In this document: positions 8,375-16,883 of the stretch, piece after piece
How the letters are laid out: each line of letters opens with the position of its first letter
Position numbering within the stretch: position 1 is the stretch's first letter
Assembly: GCF_022828475.1 (NCBI RefSeq)
Contig: NZ_CP059557.1
Location: 1,240,001-1,304,000 of the forward strand
DNA: 64,000 nucleotides
Direction of reading: 5' to 3'
DNA from: Saccharopolyspora gloriosae
GTDB lineage: Bacteria > Actinomycetota > Actinomycetes > Mycobacteriales > Pseudonocardiaceae
Notes under the pieces: generated by a model
The model's database searches: none
What the model was told of the DNA's origin: nothing
The model's input: only the letters and a program-made list of their open reading frames with translations
Made by a program: the position numbers and the translations under genes

Positions 8375-9721
8375 TCAGTTCGACGCCGTCGATGTCGAGG
8401 GGCCGGGCACGTTGGATTCCTCCATCAGCGGTTCGCCCGACGTCTCCTTCATCAACAGGATCGGAATGAGCGCCACGACCGCGGCGCCCATCAGGTAGAA
8501 CGCCGGGAAGAACGAGTTCCCGGTGTAGCCCACGGCCCACTCGTTGATCAGCGGAGCGGTGCCGCCGAAGGCCGCGGTGGAGATGTTGTAGCCGACGCTG
8601 AACGCCGCGTACCGGACTTTCGTCGGGAACATCGCCGGCAGCGTCGAGGCCAGCGGCCCGATCAGCTGCAGGTGTCCGACGCCCAGCAGTGCCAGGCCGA
8701 GCATGGTCGTCAGCATCGTGCCCTGCGAGATCAACAGGAACGCGGGGTAGGGCAGCACGATGAAGCAGATCGCCGCCGAGATGAACAACGGTTTCCGGCC
8801 GATCCGGTCGGACAGCGCGCCGACCGGTGCGATGGCCGCCATCATCAACGCGACCACCAGCAGCAGCGGAACGAGCACCTCGTATTCGCGACCCGCCGGA
8901 ATTTCCAGGGTGTCGGTGAGGTAGCTCTCCATGTAGGTCAGAATCGTGTAGTTCGCGACGTTGATGAGCACCACGACGCCCATCAGGATCAGCAGCGGCC
9001 GCCAGTAATCGCGCACCAAGGACTTCAGCGGCGAGCGGGCCAGGTTGTCGCTCTTCTCCAGATTCTTGAACGCCGGGGTGTCCTCCAGCTTGCTCCGCAG
9101 GTAGAGCCCGATCAGGCCGAGCGGCCCGGCCAGCAGGAACGGGATCCGCCAGCCCCAGGATTGCATCGACTCCTCGGGGAGAACCAGGATCAGAATGGTC
9201 GGAACCAGCGCGCCGAGGCCGAATCCCGCAAGCGTGCCGAATTCAAGCCAGCTGCCGTAAAAACCACGTTTCCGGTTCGGAGCGAACTCGGCGATGTAGG
9301 TGGCCGCGCCACCGTATTCACCGCCGGTGGAGAAGCCCTGCACCATCCGGCACAACAACAGCAGGATCGGCGCGAGAAGTCCGATCGTCTCGAAGTTGGG
9401 CAGGCAGCCGAGCAAGAATGTCGATCCGGACATCAGCAGGATCGTGATCGCCAACACCTTTTGGCGTCCGATCCGGTCCCCCAGTGGACCGAAGAACATG
9501 CTGCCGAGCGGTCGCAGCAGGAAGGAGATCGCAAAGACGCCGAATGCGGACACGGTCTCCCACGGACCGGGGAAGAACTGATGTCCCACGTAGCTCGCCA
9601 CGTAGGCGTAGACGCCGAAGTCGTACCACTCCGTCGTGTTCCCGATTGCCGCTGCGCCGACCGCTCGCCGGAGCAGTGATCGCTGTTCGGGGCTTATCTC
9701 TTCCGTTTCCTGTGCAGTCAT
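8375..9721 (-). CDS. MFS transporter, metabolite:H+ symporter (MHS/ProP-like) family
   Basis: A 448-residue inner-membrane transporter with about 12 hydrophobic segments. GNTTEWYDFGVYAY near residue 28 is the signature of the MHS branch (ProP, citrate, dicarboxylate and osmolyte symporters), and GDRIGRQKVLA is the MFS loop 2-3 motif. The second copy of that motif, GALSDRIGRKPLF, starts the second half. The ATG at 9721 is chosen because the family starts shortly before an acidic cytosolic stretch; the GGAGG upstream is 14 bases away, so the start is uncertain. The substrate cannot be deduced. Confidence 0.88.
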   Translation of the reverse strand: MTAQETEEISPEQRSLLRRAVGAAAIGNTTEWYDFGVYAYVASYVGHQFFPGPWETVSAFGVFAISFLLRPLGSMFFGPLGDRIGRQKVLAITILLMSGSTFLLGCLPNFETIGLLAPILLLLCRMVQGFSTGGEYGGAATYIAEFAPNRKRGFYGSWLEFGTLAGFGLGALVPTILILVLPEESMQSWGWRIPFLLAGPLGLIGLYLRSKLEDTPAFKNLEKSDNLARSPLKSLVRDYWRPLLILMGVVVLINVANYTILTYMESYLTDTLEIPAGREYEVLVPLLLVVALMMAAIAPVGALSDRIGRKPLFISAAICFIVLPYPAFLLISQGTMLTTMLGLALLGVGHLQLIGPLASTLPAMFPTKVRYAAFSVGYNISTAAFGGTAPLINEWAVGYTGNSFFPAFYLMGAAVVALIPILLMKETSGEPLMEESNVPGPSTSTASN

Positions 9722-10089
9722 GAGGGTGTGTGCCACCTCCGGGTCGTGCCGTCCACGGTGTGTGAACACGTTTGGAGTACTGAGGAACTTAGCCGAGTGG
9801 CTGCCTCCTGGCCACCAAAACGCCTACTTGTGTCCGTTTCGATAATTGTTGTCTTGGGGAAAACATCACTCCGCAGTAGGTTCGTCATCGGCGGTGGGCG
9901 GGGTGGATCGAAGGCCGAACGCTGGTCACAGGCGGCTATGGAGATCACGATCGTTGGGCCACGGGAATGACCCGCACGAGGGTTGATGATGACTCGCCGC
10001 AGTGTGGGGCACAACACGTTGACCCGCGGCGCTCGGCTCCGCCGGGGTGCCGGGCAGTCGATCTTGGCCGCTCGCTAGAGTGCGCGACC
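9722..10089. other. Intergenic region between divergent MHS transporter and ung
   Basis: A 368-bp region holding the promoters of both divergent genes. It includes a noticeably A+T-rich patch around 9835-9870 that could carry the transporter promoter. No small gene, tRNA or riboswitch is recognised. Confidence 0.5.
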
Positions 10090-10761
10090 ATGGCACGTCC
10101 GTTGCACGAGGTGGTCGAAGCCGGCTGGGCCGAGGCGCTGGAACCCGTCGCCGGTCAGATCGGCGCGATGGGAGATTTCCTGCGCGCCGAGGTCGCGGCC
10201 GGGCGGGAGTACCTGCCTTCCGGGGACAACGTGCTGCGCGCGTTCCAGCAGCCGTTCCACGACGTGCGCGTCCTCATCGTCGGTCAGGACCCGTATCCCA
10301 CGCCGGGGCACCCGGTCGGGCTCAGCTTCTCCGTCGCCCCGGGCGTGCAGCCGCCGAGGAGCCTGATCAACATCTTCCGCGAGTACTGCGACGACCTCGG
10401 CCATCCCCGGCCCACCAGCGGCGACCTGACGCCGTGGACGGAGAACGGGGTGCTGCTGCTCAACCGGGCGCTGACCGTGCAGCCCGGCAAGTCGGCATCG
10501 CACCGCGGCAAAGGCTGGGAGGCGGTCACCGAGCAGGCCATCCGCGCGCTGGCCGCCAGGCAGCAGCCGATGGTCGCGATCCTGTGGGGCAACGACGCGC
10601 GCAGCACCCGGGTCATGATGCCGGGCGTGGAGTGCCTCGAATCGGTGCACCCGAGCCCGATGTCGGCGGACCGCGGCTTCTTCGGCACCCGCCCGTTCAG
10701 CCGCGCGAACGAGATCCTGCAGCGAGCGGGCGCCGAGCCCGTCGACTGGAAGCTGCCCTGA
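10090..10761 (+). CDS. ung: Uracil-DNA glycosylase, family 1
   Basis: Removes uracil from DNA to start base excision repair. The 223-residue protein carries the water-activating motif as [17 protein letters not shown], in which the usual histidine after GQDPY is proline, as in mycobacterial Ung. It also has [17 protein letters not shown] and the DNA-intercalation loop [14 protein letters not shown]. Upstream in-frame starts exist, but ATG 10090 begins the recognisable N-terminus. The position between thiL and the DAK2 gene agrees with the order in other actinobacteria. Confidence 0.95.
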   Translation: MARPLHEVVEAGWAEALEPVAGQIGAMGDFLRAEVAAGREYLPSGDNVLRAFQQPFHDVRVLIVGQDPYPTPGHPVGLSFSVAPGVQPPRSLINIFREYCDDLGHPRPTSGDLTPWTENGVLLLNRALTVQPGKSASHRGKGWEAVTEQAIRALAARQQPMVAILWGNDARSTRVMMPGVECLESVHPSPMSADRGFFGTRPFSRANEILQRAGAEPVDWKLP

Positions 10762-11142
10762 GCTCACGCTGAGCCGGTGCGGGGCGTCCGAGTCGAGCTC
10801 CGGTAGCCCCTCGCTTCATCACGCTGAGTGAGAGCGCGCGATTCCGCGCCGACTCGACGTGGTTCCCCGGCGAGCGCGACGCCGACCGGCACCGGAATCG
10901 CGCCCGCCGCGTCCTGGTCTCCCGTTACCCCTGTTCGAAGCGATTCGGATCGCCGCCCGACGCCGTTCTCCCGGCCACGGCACCCGGCCTCAGCAGGCGG
11001 CCGACTTGCACGCAGCGTGATCAACGGGTGCCCTGAGGGGAGCGGACCGAGGTCCCGGTTCGGCGGATGGATTTCGACCTCCGCCGGTCGTACATTCGAG
11101 TCTTGCGGTGGACTTGTGCTCGCCGATGGAAGAAGGCTTGTC
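10762..11142. other. 381-bp intergenic stretch
   Basis: I see no gene or RNA here. It must hold the promoter of the Rv1733c-like gene. The only in-frame upstream extension of that gene has no recognisable protein signature. Confidence 0.4.
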
Positions 11143-11733
11143 ATGGGTGCCGGCCCGGTCAGTGGAGGAGTCCTGGCGCGGATGCGGCGGGCGGTGTGGC
11201 CCGGCGCCAACCCGTTGCGGCGCCGGACAGATTGGTTCGAGCCCATCGCCCTGCTGGTGATCTTGGTGGCGGCGGTGGTGGTACTGATCTCTTCGTTCGT
11301 CGTCTCGCAGGCGGTGCTGCGGGACCACTTGGCACGGGTGAACGCCGAGCACATCGATCGGCACCCGGTGTCGGCGAAGGTGCTCGCCGAAGTGCCGGGG
11401 GAGAGCGCGGTGGTCCGCTCGGTCCGCGTCGGCTGGGCGACGCCGCCGGATCCACCGCGCTCGGCGGTCATCGAAGTGCCGACCGGCACCCCGCTCGCCG
11501 ACACGGTCCCGATCTGGGTCGATCCGCAGGACCGGCCGGTGCCGCCCCCGAGGACCCGCTCCGAGGCCACGCAGGCAGCCGGAACGGCGGGTGCCGGGGT
11601 GCTGCTCGGTTCGGGCCTGGTGCTGGGCGGGATGTTCGGCGCTGCCCGGTGGTACGTGGGCAAACGGCGGCTTGCCGCATGGGAAGCGGACTGGGCACGA
11701 GTCGGCCCTCGCTGGCGGCACCATTTGCCTTGA
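11143..11733 (+). CDS. Rv1733c-like two-pass membrane protein
   Basis: A 196-residue protein with two predicted membrane segments (about residues 33-55 and 155-172) around an extracytoplasmic domain. The loop contains VGWATPPDPP, a TPLADTVPIWVD strand and DRPVPPPRT, the arrangement of the mycobacterial Rv1733c family. Both termini should be cytosolic. ATG 11143 is preceded by GGAAGAAGG at 11128-11136. Function is unknown; Rv1733c belongs to the dormancy regulon in M. tuberculosis, but no DosR-type palindrome was found here. Confidence 0.75.
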   Translation: MGAGPVSGGVLARMRRAVWPGANPLRRRTDWFEPIALLVILVAAVVVLISSFVVSQAVLRDHLARVNAEHIDRHPVSAKVLAEVPGESAVVRSVRVGWATPPDPPRSAVIEVPTGTPLADTVPIWVDPQDRPVPPPRTRSEATQAAGTAGAGVLLGSGLVLGGMFGAARWYVGKRRLAAWEADWARVGPRWRHHLP

Positions 11734-11754
11734 GCCGTGTGCCCGGCCGGCGTG

Positions 11755-11938
11755 GTGGGTGGCGTGGCGGGACCTCAGTGACTTCCTTGCTGCGCCCCTG
11801 GCCTGTGCAACCGCTCTTTCCCGGGTGGCTCCGCCACGGGGAAAGCCGTCCTCACGAGGAAGTTGCTGAGAACCCGCCGGTGGTCCCTCTGCTGAAGTCG
11901 GTCACTGCTCATCGGCTTCGCCGCTGACAAGATCAAAT
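11755..11938 (+). repeat. Family 1 intergenic palindromic repeat, copy E
   Basis: It starts 22 bp after the Rv1733c-like gene in the same orientation as copy A. The right arm ggaagttgctgagaacccgc and the tail ggtcactgctcatcggcttc match A with substitutions. The central loop is replaced by its own hairpin (ctttcccgggtggc/gccacggggaaag), so the loop is the variable part of the family. Confidence 0.8.
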
Positions 11939-11980
11939 ACTCTTGCGCGCGGGCCGCTGAGGACTTCAGGCATGCAAAAA

Positions 11981-12006
11981 CCCCGGAACGGCGGACCGTT
12001 CCGGGG
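11981..12006 (-). terminator. Rho-independent terminator of rpmB
   Basis: An eleven-base GC stem (ccccggaacgg/ccgttccgggg) with a CGGA loop is followed on the minus strand by five T. It lies 21 bp beyond the L28 stop codon. Confidence 0.92.
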
Positions 12007-12027
12007 TTCGGCGCTAGTGGCCTGCGC

Positions 12028-12219
12028 TCAGCCGCGCACGACCTTGCCCGCCTTGAGGCAGGAGGTGCACACGTTCATGCGCTTGCGCTGCGAGAGACCG
12101 AGCTTGGCGTGCACGGTCTGGATGTTCGGGTTCCACCGGCGCCTGGTCTTCCGGTGGGAGTGCGAGACCGAGTTACCGAAGCCCGGACCCTTACTGCAGA
12201 CGTCGCAGACGGCAGCCAC
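12028..12219 (-). CDS. rpmB: 50S ribosomal protein L28 (zinc-ribbon type)
   Basis: A 63-residue L28 protein of the large ribosomal subunit. It has CDVC near the start, the core [19 protein letters not shown] and [11 protein letters not shown] near the end, so the four cysteines form a zinc ribbon (the C+ type). Two GTG starts are three codons apart; the inner one at 12219 is chosen because AAGGGG is eight bases upstream and it gives the standard MAAVCDVC start. It is divergent from the DAK2 gene and has its own terminator. Confidence 0.95.
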   Translation of the reverse strand: MAAVCDVCSKGPGFGNSVSHSHRKTRRRWNPNIQTVHAKLGLSQRKRMNVCTSCLKAGKVVRG

Positions 12220-12599
12220 TTCAGACACCCCTTACTTTGCGTTCGACGTCCTCCCACGCCCACGGCGGGGAAGCCTGAGTTCGGATGCGGCGATGAATCC
12301 ACGCGAGCGCTGCCCGCTTGGGGATCCCGACCGCTGGGCGGGCCTGGATCACGTACCGCTGGGCTTGCTGCTCGCCAGGGGCGATCTCCTCCCGGCCGGA
12401 AGCCGGTGCGGACCTGCATGCCTTACGGGTGCCCTGGGTCATCGCCACCCGGGACCCGATAAGCCTACCCCACGCCCTGATCGTGCCCGTCGGCCCCTGA
12501 CATGCGGCGTCGGCGGCGCCTTTCGCGGCGACGCCGCCGAGGTGTCGCTACCCGACCCGCTGCGCGGATCGTCCCGAAAACACCCTCTACGCTTTCGGT
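12220..12599. other. Intergenic region between divergent rpmB and the DAK2 gene
   Basis: This 380-bp region holds the rpmB promoter side. At about 12541-12583, 16 bp before the DAK2 gene, lies a fragment resembling the end of family 1 repeats B and C (gctacccgaccc, then a cgtcccgaaaa stretch). No gene or RNA is recognised. Confidence 0.5.
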
Positions 12600-14189
12600 G
12601 TGGTGGGAAGTCCGGAGGCGCTGCCGGAGTTCGGCGCGGAAGCCGCGCGCCGGTGGGCGCGTGAGTCGGTGGCGGCACTGGCGCAAGATCGTGCCGCGCT
12701 CGACCGGATCAACGTGTACCCGGTGGCGGACGGGGACACCGGGACGAACCTGCTGCACACGATGCGTTCGGCGCTGGCGGCGGTGGAGCCGGAGCACTCG
12801 GCGGCGAGCCCGCTGGGCGAGGTGCTCACGGCGCTCGCCGAGGGTGCGCTGGCAGGGGCGCGCGGCAACTCCGGGATGTTGCTGTCCCAGGTGCTGCGCG
12901 GAGTGGCGGAGCAGCTGCGGGACGCGATGGCGATGGACGGCCCCGCGTTGCGCGCCGCGTTGCACCATGCGGACCGGCTCGCCAGGGACGCCATCGCGGA
13001 GCCCGCGGACGGCACGATGCTGTCGGTGCTGCACGCGGCGGCCGAAGGAGCCGCCGCAACGTCGGGAAGCGCCGGTCTGGGGGAGCCCGTGCGAGCGGCC
13101 ACGCTGGCGGCGATCAGCGCGTTGGAGCGCACCACCGCTCAGCTGCCCGCGTTGGCGGAGGCGGGAGTCGTGGACGCGGGCGGTCGCGGACTGGTGGTGC
13201 TGCTCGACGCGTTGCACTCGGTGGTGCACGGAGTGCGACTCGCGCCGGAACCGCCGACCGGCCGCATCGATTTCCCCGCGGAGCACGGCGGATACGCCTA
13301 CGAGGTGATGTACCTGCTCGCGGACGCTGAACCGAGCGGAGTGGACCGGCTGCGCATCGCGCTGGCGGAGTTCGGCGACTGCGTGTCCGTGGTCGGCGAC
13401 GGCGCCGGCGCGTGGGCCGTGCACGTGCATTGCGACGACATCGGCGGCGCCATCGAGGCGGGCATCGAAACCGGCAGGCCCAGTCGCATCCGGGTGCAGC
13501 GGTTCGCCGACCAGACCGCCGCACACCCCGTGGGACACGCGATCCTGGCCTGCGTCGCGGGTGATGAGCTCGCCGAGCTGTTCCGCGCGGAGGGCGCCGA
13601 GGTGTTCGCGCTGAACCCGGCGGATCCGTCGGTGCCGGAACTGGTCGCGGCGATCGAGGGGACCCGTGCGGCGCACGTCGTGCTGCTGCCCAACGGCGAG
13701 ACGATCACCGAATCCGCGGAGCTGGCCGCGAAGCGCGCCGTCCGGGACGGCCGGGACGTCGTGGTCGTGCCCACCGCCTCCCCGGTCCAGGGCTTGGCGG
13801 CGCTGGCCGTGCACGATCCCTCGCGGCGCAGTCCGGATGACGCGGTGGTGATGGCGGAGGCCGCGGCGGCGACCCGGCGCGGCGAACTGCGCATCGCCGA
13901 GTCGGAGGCGTTGACCTGGTCGGGCCGCTGCGTTCCCGGTGACGTGCTGGGCCTGGTGGACGGCGAGGTCGTGCTGATGGGGCGGGATTTCCTCGCGGTG
14001 GCACGGGATCTGGTGGATCGGATGCTCGCGGCGGGCGGCGAACTGGTGACGGTCCTGGTGGGCGATGACACTCCCGATCCGGTGCCGCGGCAGCTGGTCG
14101 ACTACTTGGCCAAGCACCGCCCTGAGGTGGAGTGCGTCTGCTACCCGGCGGGCGGATCGTCGGCCGCGCTGCTGCTGGGCGTCGAGTAG
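12600..14189 (+). CDS. DAK2 domain protein, FakA-like fatty-acid kinase ATP-binding subunit
   Basis: A 529-residue protein with an N-terminal DhaL/DAK2 domain (about residues 15-205). NVYPVADGDTGTNLLHTMR supplies the acidic residues that bind Mg-ADP, and GARGNSGMLLSQVLRG is the second family motif. The remaining C-terminal domains match FakA/YloV-like proteins. FakA phosphorylates fatty acids together with a DegV-type FakB carrier; no FakB gene is in this window. It stands before recG as in mycobacteria. The GTG at 12600 is the most upstream reasonable start. Confidence 0.87.
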   Translation: MVGSPEALPEFGAEAARRWARESVAALAQDRAALDRINVYPVADGDTGTNLLHTMRSALAAVEPEHSAASPLGEVLTALAEGALAGARGNSGMLLSQVLRGVAEQLRDAMAMDGPALRAALHHADRLARDAIAEPADGTMLSVLHAAAEGAAATSGSAGLGEPVRAATLAAISALERTTAQLPALAEAGVVDAGGRGLVVLLDALHSVVHGVRLAPEPPTGRIDFPAEHGGYAYEVMYLLADAEPSGVDRLRIALAEFGDCVSVVGDGAGAWAVHVHCDDIGGAIEAGIETGRPSRIRVQRFADQTAAHPVGHAILACVAGDELAELFRAEGAEVFALNPADPSVPELVAAIEGTRAAHVVLLPNGETITESAELAAKRAVRDGRDVVVVPTASPVQGLAALAVHDPSRRSPDDAVVMAEAAAATRRGELRIAESEALTWSGRCVPGDVLGLVDGEVVLMGRDFLAVARDLVDRMLAAGGELVTVLVGDDTPDPVPRQLVDYLAKHRPEVECVCYPAGGSSAALLLGVE

Positions 14190-14329
14190 TTCCGGCCATC
14201 GCCGGAATCGCGTCCCGGTGCGCGCAATCGTCCGGCGCGGCGCGGATTCGGTGAACCGGTCCGCCCGCGGCGGCGCTTCGTCCGATAACTTCGAGTGCAG
14301 CAGCGGGCAGGCGACACGGGCAGGGCGGG

Positions 14330-16567
14330 ATGACCACTTCGGATACGGGGCTGGACCGGGTGCTGGGCGCGAAGACCGGGCAGGCGCTCGAATCCGCCCT
14401 CGGACTGTCCACTGTGGGCGATCTGTTGCGGCATTATCCGCGCCGCTACGCCGAACGCGGCGAACTCACCGCGATCGCCGGGCTGGAGCTCGACGAACAC
14501 GTGACGGTGCTGGCGAAGGTCGAGCGGGTGTCGAAGCGGACCATGAAATCCCGCCGCGGCACCATCGTGGAAGCCCGCATCACCGACGGGCATCGCTCGC
14601 TGACCTGCACCTTCTTCAACCAGGCGTGGCGGGAGCGGGAGTTGCTGCCGGGGCGCCAGGGCATGTTCGCGGGCAAGGTCACCGCCTACCGGGGCTCGTT
14701 CCAGCTCGCCCACCCCGAGTACCAGCTCTTCGACGGGGAGGACGCGCAGCAGGCGGGCTCGGTGGCGGAGGAGTTCGCGTCCGCGCTGATCCCGGTCTAC
14801 CCGTCGGCGCACGGACTTCCGTCCTGGTCGATCAGCCGCTGCGTGCGCCAGGTGCTCGACACCTGGGACGGCGCCGACGATCCGCTGCCCGAGCAGTTGC
14901 GCGCCGAGCATCGCCTGCTGGGGCTGGAAACGGCACTGCGCAAGATCCACCAGCCGCAGGATCAGAGCGAGGTCGCCGCCGCGCAGAACCGGCTCAAGTG
15001 GGACGAGGCGCTGGCGGTGCAACTGGTGCTCGCACGATTGCGCGAGTCGGTGCACGAACATCCGGCGCCGTCCTGCCCGCGCCGCGAGGACGGGTTGCTC
15101 GCGGAGTTCGACCGCAGGCTGCCGTTCCAGCTGACCGCGGGACAGACCGAGATCGGCACCGAGATCGCCGCCGACCTGGCCACCGAGCAGCCGATGAACC
15201 GGCTCGTGCAAGGAGAAGTCGGTTCCGGCAAGACCGTCGTCGCGTTGCGCGGCATGTTGCAGGTGGTGGACTCGGGACGGCAGGCCGCGATGCTGGCGCC
15301 GACCGAAGTGCTGGCCTCCCAGCACGCCCGTTCGCTGGCGGAACTGCTCGGCGACCTGGGTGCGGCAGGCGAGCTCGGTGCGGCCGAGCAGGCCACCAAG
15401 ATCACCCTGCTCACCGGTTCGCTGCCCGCCGCCGCGCGCAAGAAAGCGCTGCTGGAAGCGGCTTCGGGGGAGGCCGGCATCGTCGTCGGCACCCATGCGC
15501 TGATCCAGGACCGGGTGTCGTTCGCCGACCTCGGCCTCGTCGTCGTCGACGAGCAGCACCGCTTCGGCGTGGAGCAGCGCGACGCGCTGCGGGCTCGCGG
15601 CGGGACGGAATCCGCGCCGCACGTGCTCGTGATGACGGCGACGCCGATCCCGCGGACCGTGGCGATGACCGTGTACGGCGACCTGGAGACCTCCGCGTTG
15701 CGCGAACTGCCCAGCGGGCGTTCGCCGATCAGCACCAGCGTGGTGCCGGTGGCGGAGAAGCCGGCGTGGCTGGACCGCGCGTGGGAACGCGTGCGGGAAG
15801 AGGTCGCCGCCGGGCACCAGGTGTACGTGGTGTGCCCGCGCATCGGCGACGACGAGCAGAACCCGCCGAAGAAGGGCAAGAAGAAGCCGCGGACCGACGA
15901 CGGGGTGGAGGAGCCGGAGGACGCCGACGCCGGCGCGGGCTCCGACGAACGCCGCCCTCCGCTGGCGGTGCTGGACGTGGCGGAGCGGCTGCGCCAGGGT
16001 CCGCTGGCGCAGCTGCGCATCGGCATGCTGCACGGGAGGCTTGCCGCCGACGACAAGGACGCGGTGATGCGCGGCTTCGCCGACGGCAAGCTGGACGTGC
16101 TGGTGGCCACGACCGTCGTCGAGGTCGGGGTGAACGTGCCGAACGCGACCGTCATGGTGATCATGGACGCGGACCGCTTCGGGGTGAGCCAGCTGCACCA
16201 GCTGCGCGGGCGCGTCGGCCGCGGCTCGGCGCCGGGGCTGTGCCTGCTGGTGAGCGAGGCGATGGGCGGCACCTCCACTCGGGAGCGGCTGGACGCGGTG
16301 GCCTCCACGACGGACGGGTTCGAACTGGCCCGGCTCGACCTGGAGCTGCGGCGCGAAGGCGACGTGCTCGGCGCGGCCCAGTCCGGACGCCGCTCGGGGC
16401 TGAAGATGCTGTCGCTGCTGCGCGACGAGGACGTCATCGCCGAAGCGCGGACCGCGGCGCAGGGCTACGTCGCCGCAGATCCCGGGCTGGCCGGGCATCC
16501 GGGCCTGGCGCGCATGGTCGCGGAGGTCGTCGACGAGGACCGCGCGGGCTACCTGGAGAAGAGCTGA
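14330..16567 (+). CDS. recG: ATP-dependent DNA helicase RecG
   Basis: Remodels stalled replication forks and recombination intermediates. The 745-residue protein has an N-terminal wedge/OB domain (HVTVLAKVERVSKRT, near residue 65), then Walker A EVGSGKTVVALRG near residue 300, the DEQHRFGVEQRDALR motif with DExH-like box, MTATPIPRT, and the C-terminal helicase motif LRGRVGRGSAPG. A charged insert of about 35 residues (15865-15960) lies in the second helicase domain, as in other actinobacterial RecG. It follows the DAK2 gene by 140 bp. Confidence 0.96.
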   Translation: MTTSDTGLDRVLGAKTGQALESALGLSTVGDLLRHYPRRYAERGELTAIAGLELDEHVTVLAKVERVSKRTMKSRRGTIVEARITDGHRSLTCTFFNQAWRERELLPGRQGMFAGKVTAYRGSFQLAHPEYQLFDGEDAQQAGSVAEEFASALIPVYPSAHGLPSWSISRCVRQVLDTWDGADDPLPEQLRAEHRLLGLETALRKIHQPQDQSEVAAAQNRLKWDEALAVQLVLARLRESVHEHPAPSCPRREDGLLAEFDRRLPFQLTAGQTEIGTEIAADLATEQPMNRLVQGEVGSGKTVVALRGMLQVVDSGRQAAMLAPTEVLASQHARSLAELLGDLGAAGELGAAEQATKITLLTGSLPAAARKKALLEAASGEAGIVVGTHALIQDRVSFADLGLVVVDEQHRFGVEQRDALRARGGTESAPHVLVMTATPIPRTVAMTVYGDLETSALRELPSGRSPISTSVVPVAEKPAWLDRAWERVREEVAAGHQVYVVCPRIGDDEQNPPKKGKKKPRTDDGVEEPEDADAGAGSDERRPPLAVLDVAERLRQGPLAQLRIGMLHGRLAADDKDAVMRGFADGKLDVLVATTVVEVGVNVPNATVMVIMDADRFGVSQLHQLRGRVGRGSAPGLCLLVSEAMGGTSTRERLDAVASTTDGFELARLDLELRREGDVLGAAQSGRRSGLKMLSLLRDEDVIAEARTAAQGYVAADPGLAGHPGLARMVAEVVDEDRAGYLEKS

Positions 16568-16883
16568 CCGCTGCTCGGCGTTCGCCGACCGATCTGCGAA
16601 GCGGCGACGCGCGGGCGACCATGGCGCGTAACCCGGATTCACCTCCGGCGCGTTCCGCCGCCGAAGGTGAACACGACCCTGGTACGGCGGGTCGATCTGT
16701 CGCCCGATCATGCCGAAATCGGAAAATCCGACGAATTTCTTTCCGTGAGGTCTTGTGCGGCCGCATCGTAATCGCAGGTCACCATGACCGAATGATGTGG
16801 GTCACGCGCTGATCCTCTCGGCAGGCGGAATTTTCGCGGTACGGTTTCGGGACCGTCCGACACCTGTCCAGGAGGTAGCCGGC
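16568..16883. other. Intergenic region upstream of pyc
   Basis: 316 bp. The second half (about 16715-16860) is richer in A+T and probably contains the pyc promoter. The frame upstream of ATG 16884 is open but unlike pyruvate carboxylase, so it is not part of the gene. The ribosome site AGGAGGT is at 16870-16876. Confidence 0.5.

Noticed and set aside
9728-9970. 80-codon plus-strand frame starting inside the MHS transporter promoter region
   Set aside because: No ribosome site, no recognisable protein, and it overlaps the divergent gene start.
14141-16711. Long open frame (over 850 codons) on the minus strand opposite recG
   Set aside because: It lies entirely opposite a well-supported recG gene. 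Its composition (many His, Arg, Gln, Gly) is that of a shadow frame caused by high GC3, and no motif is recognisable.
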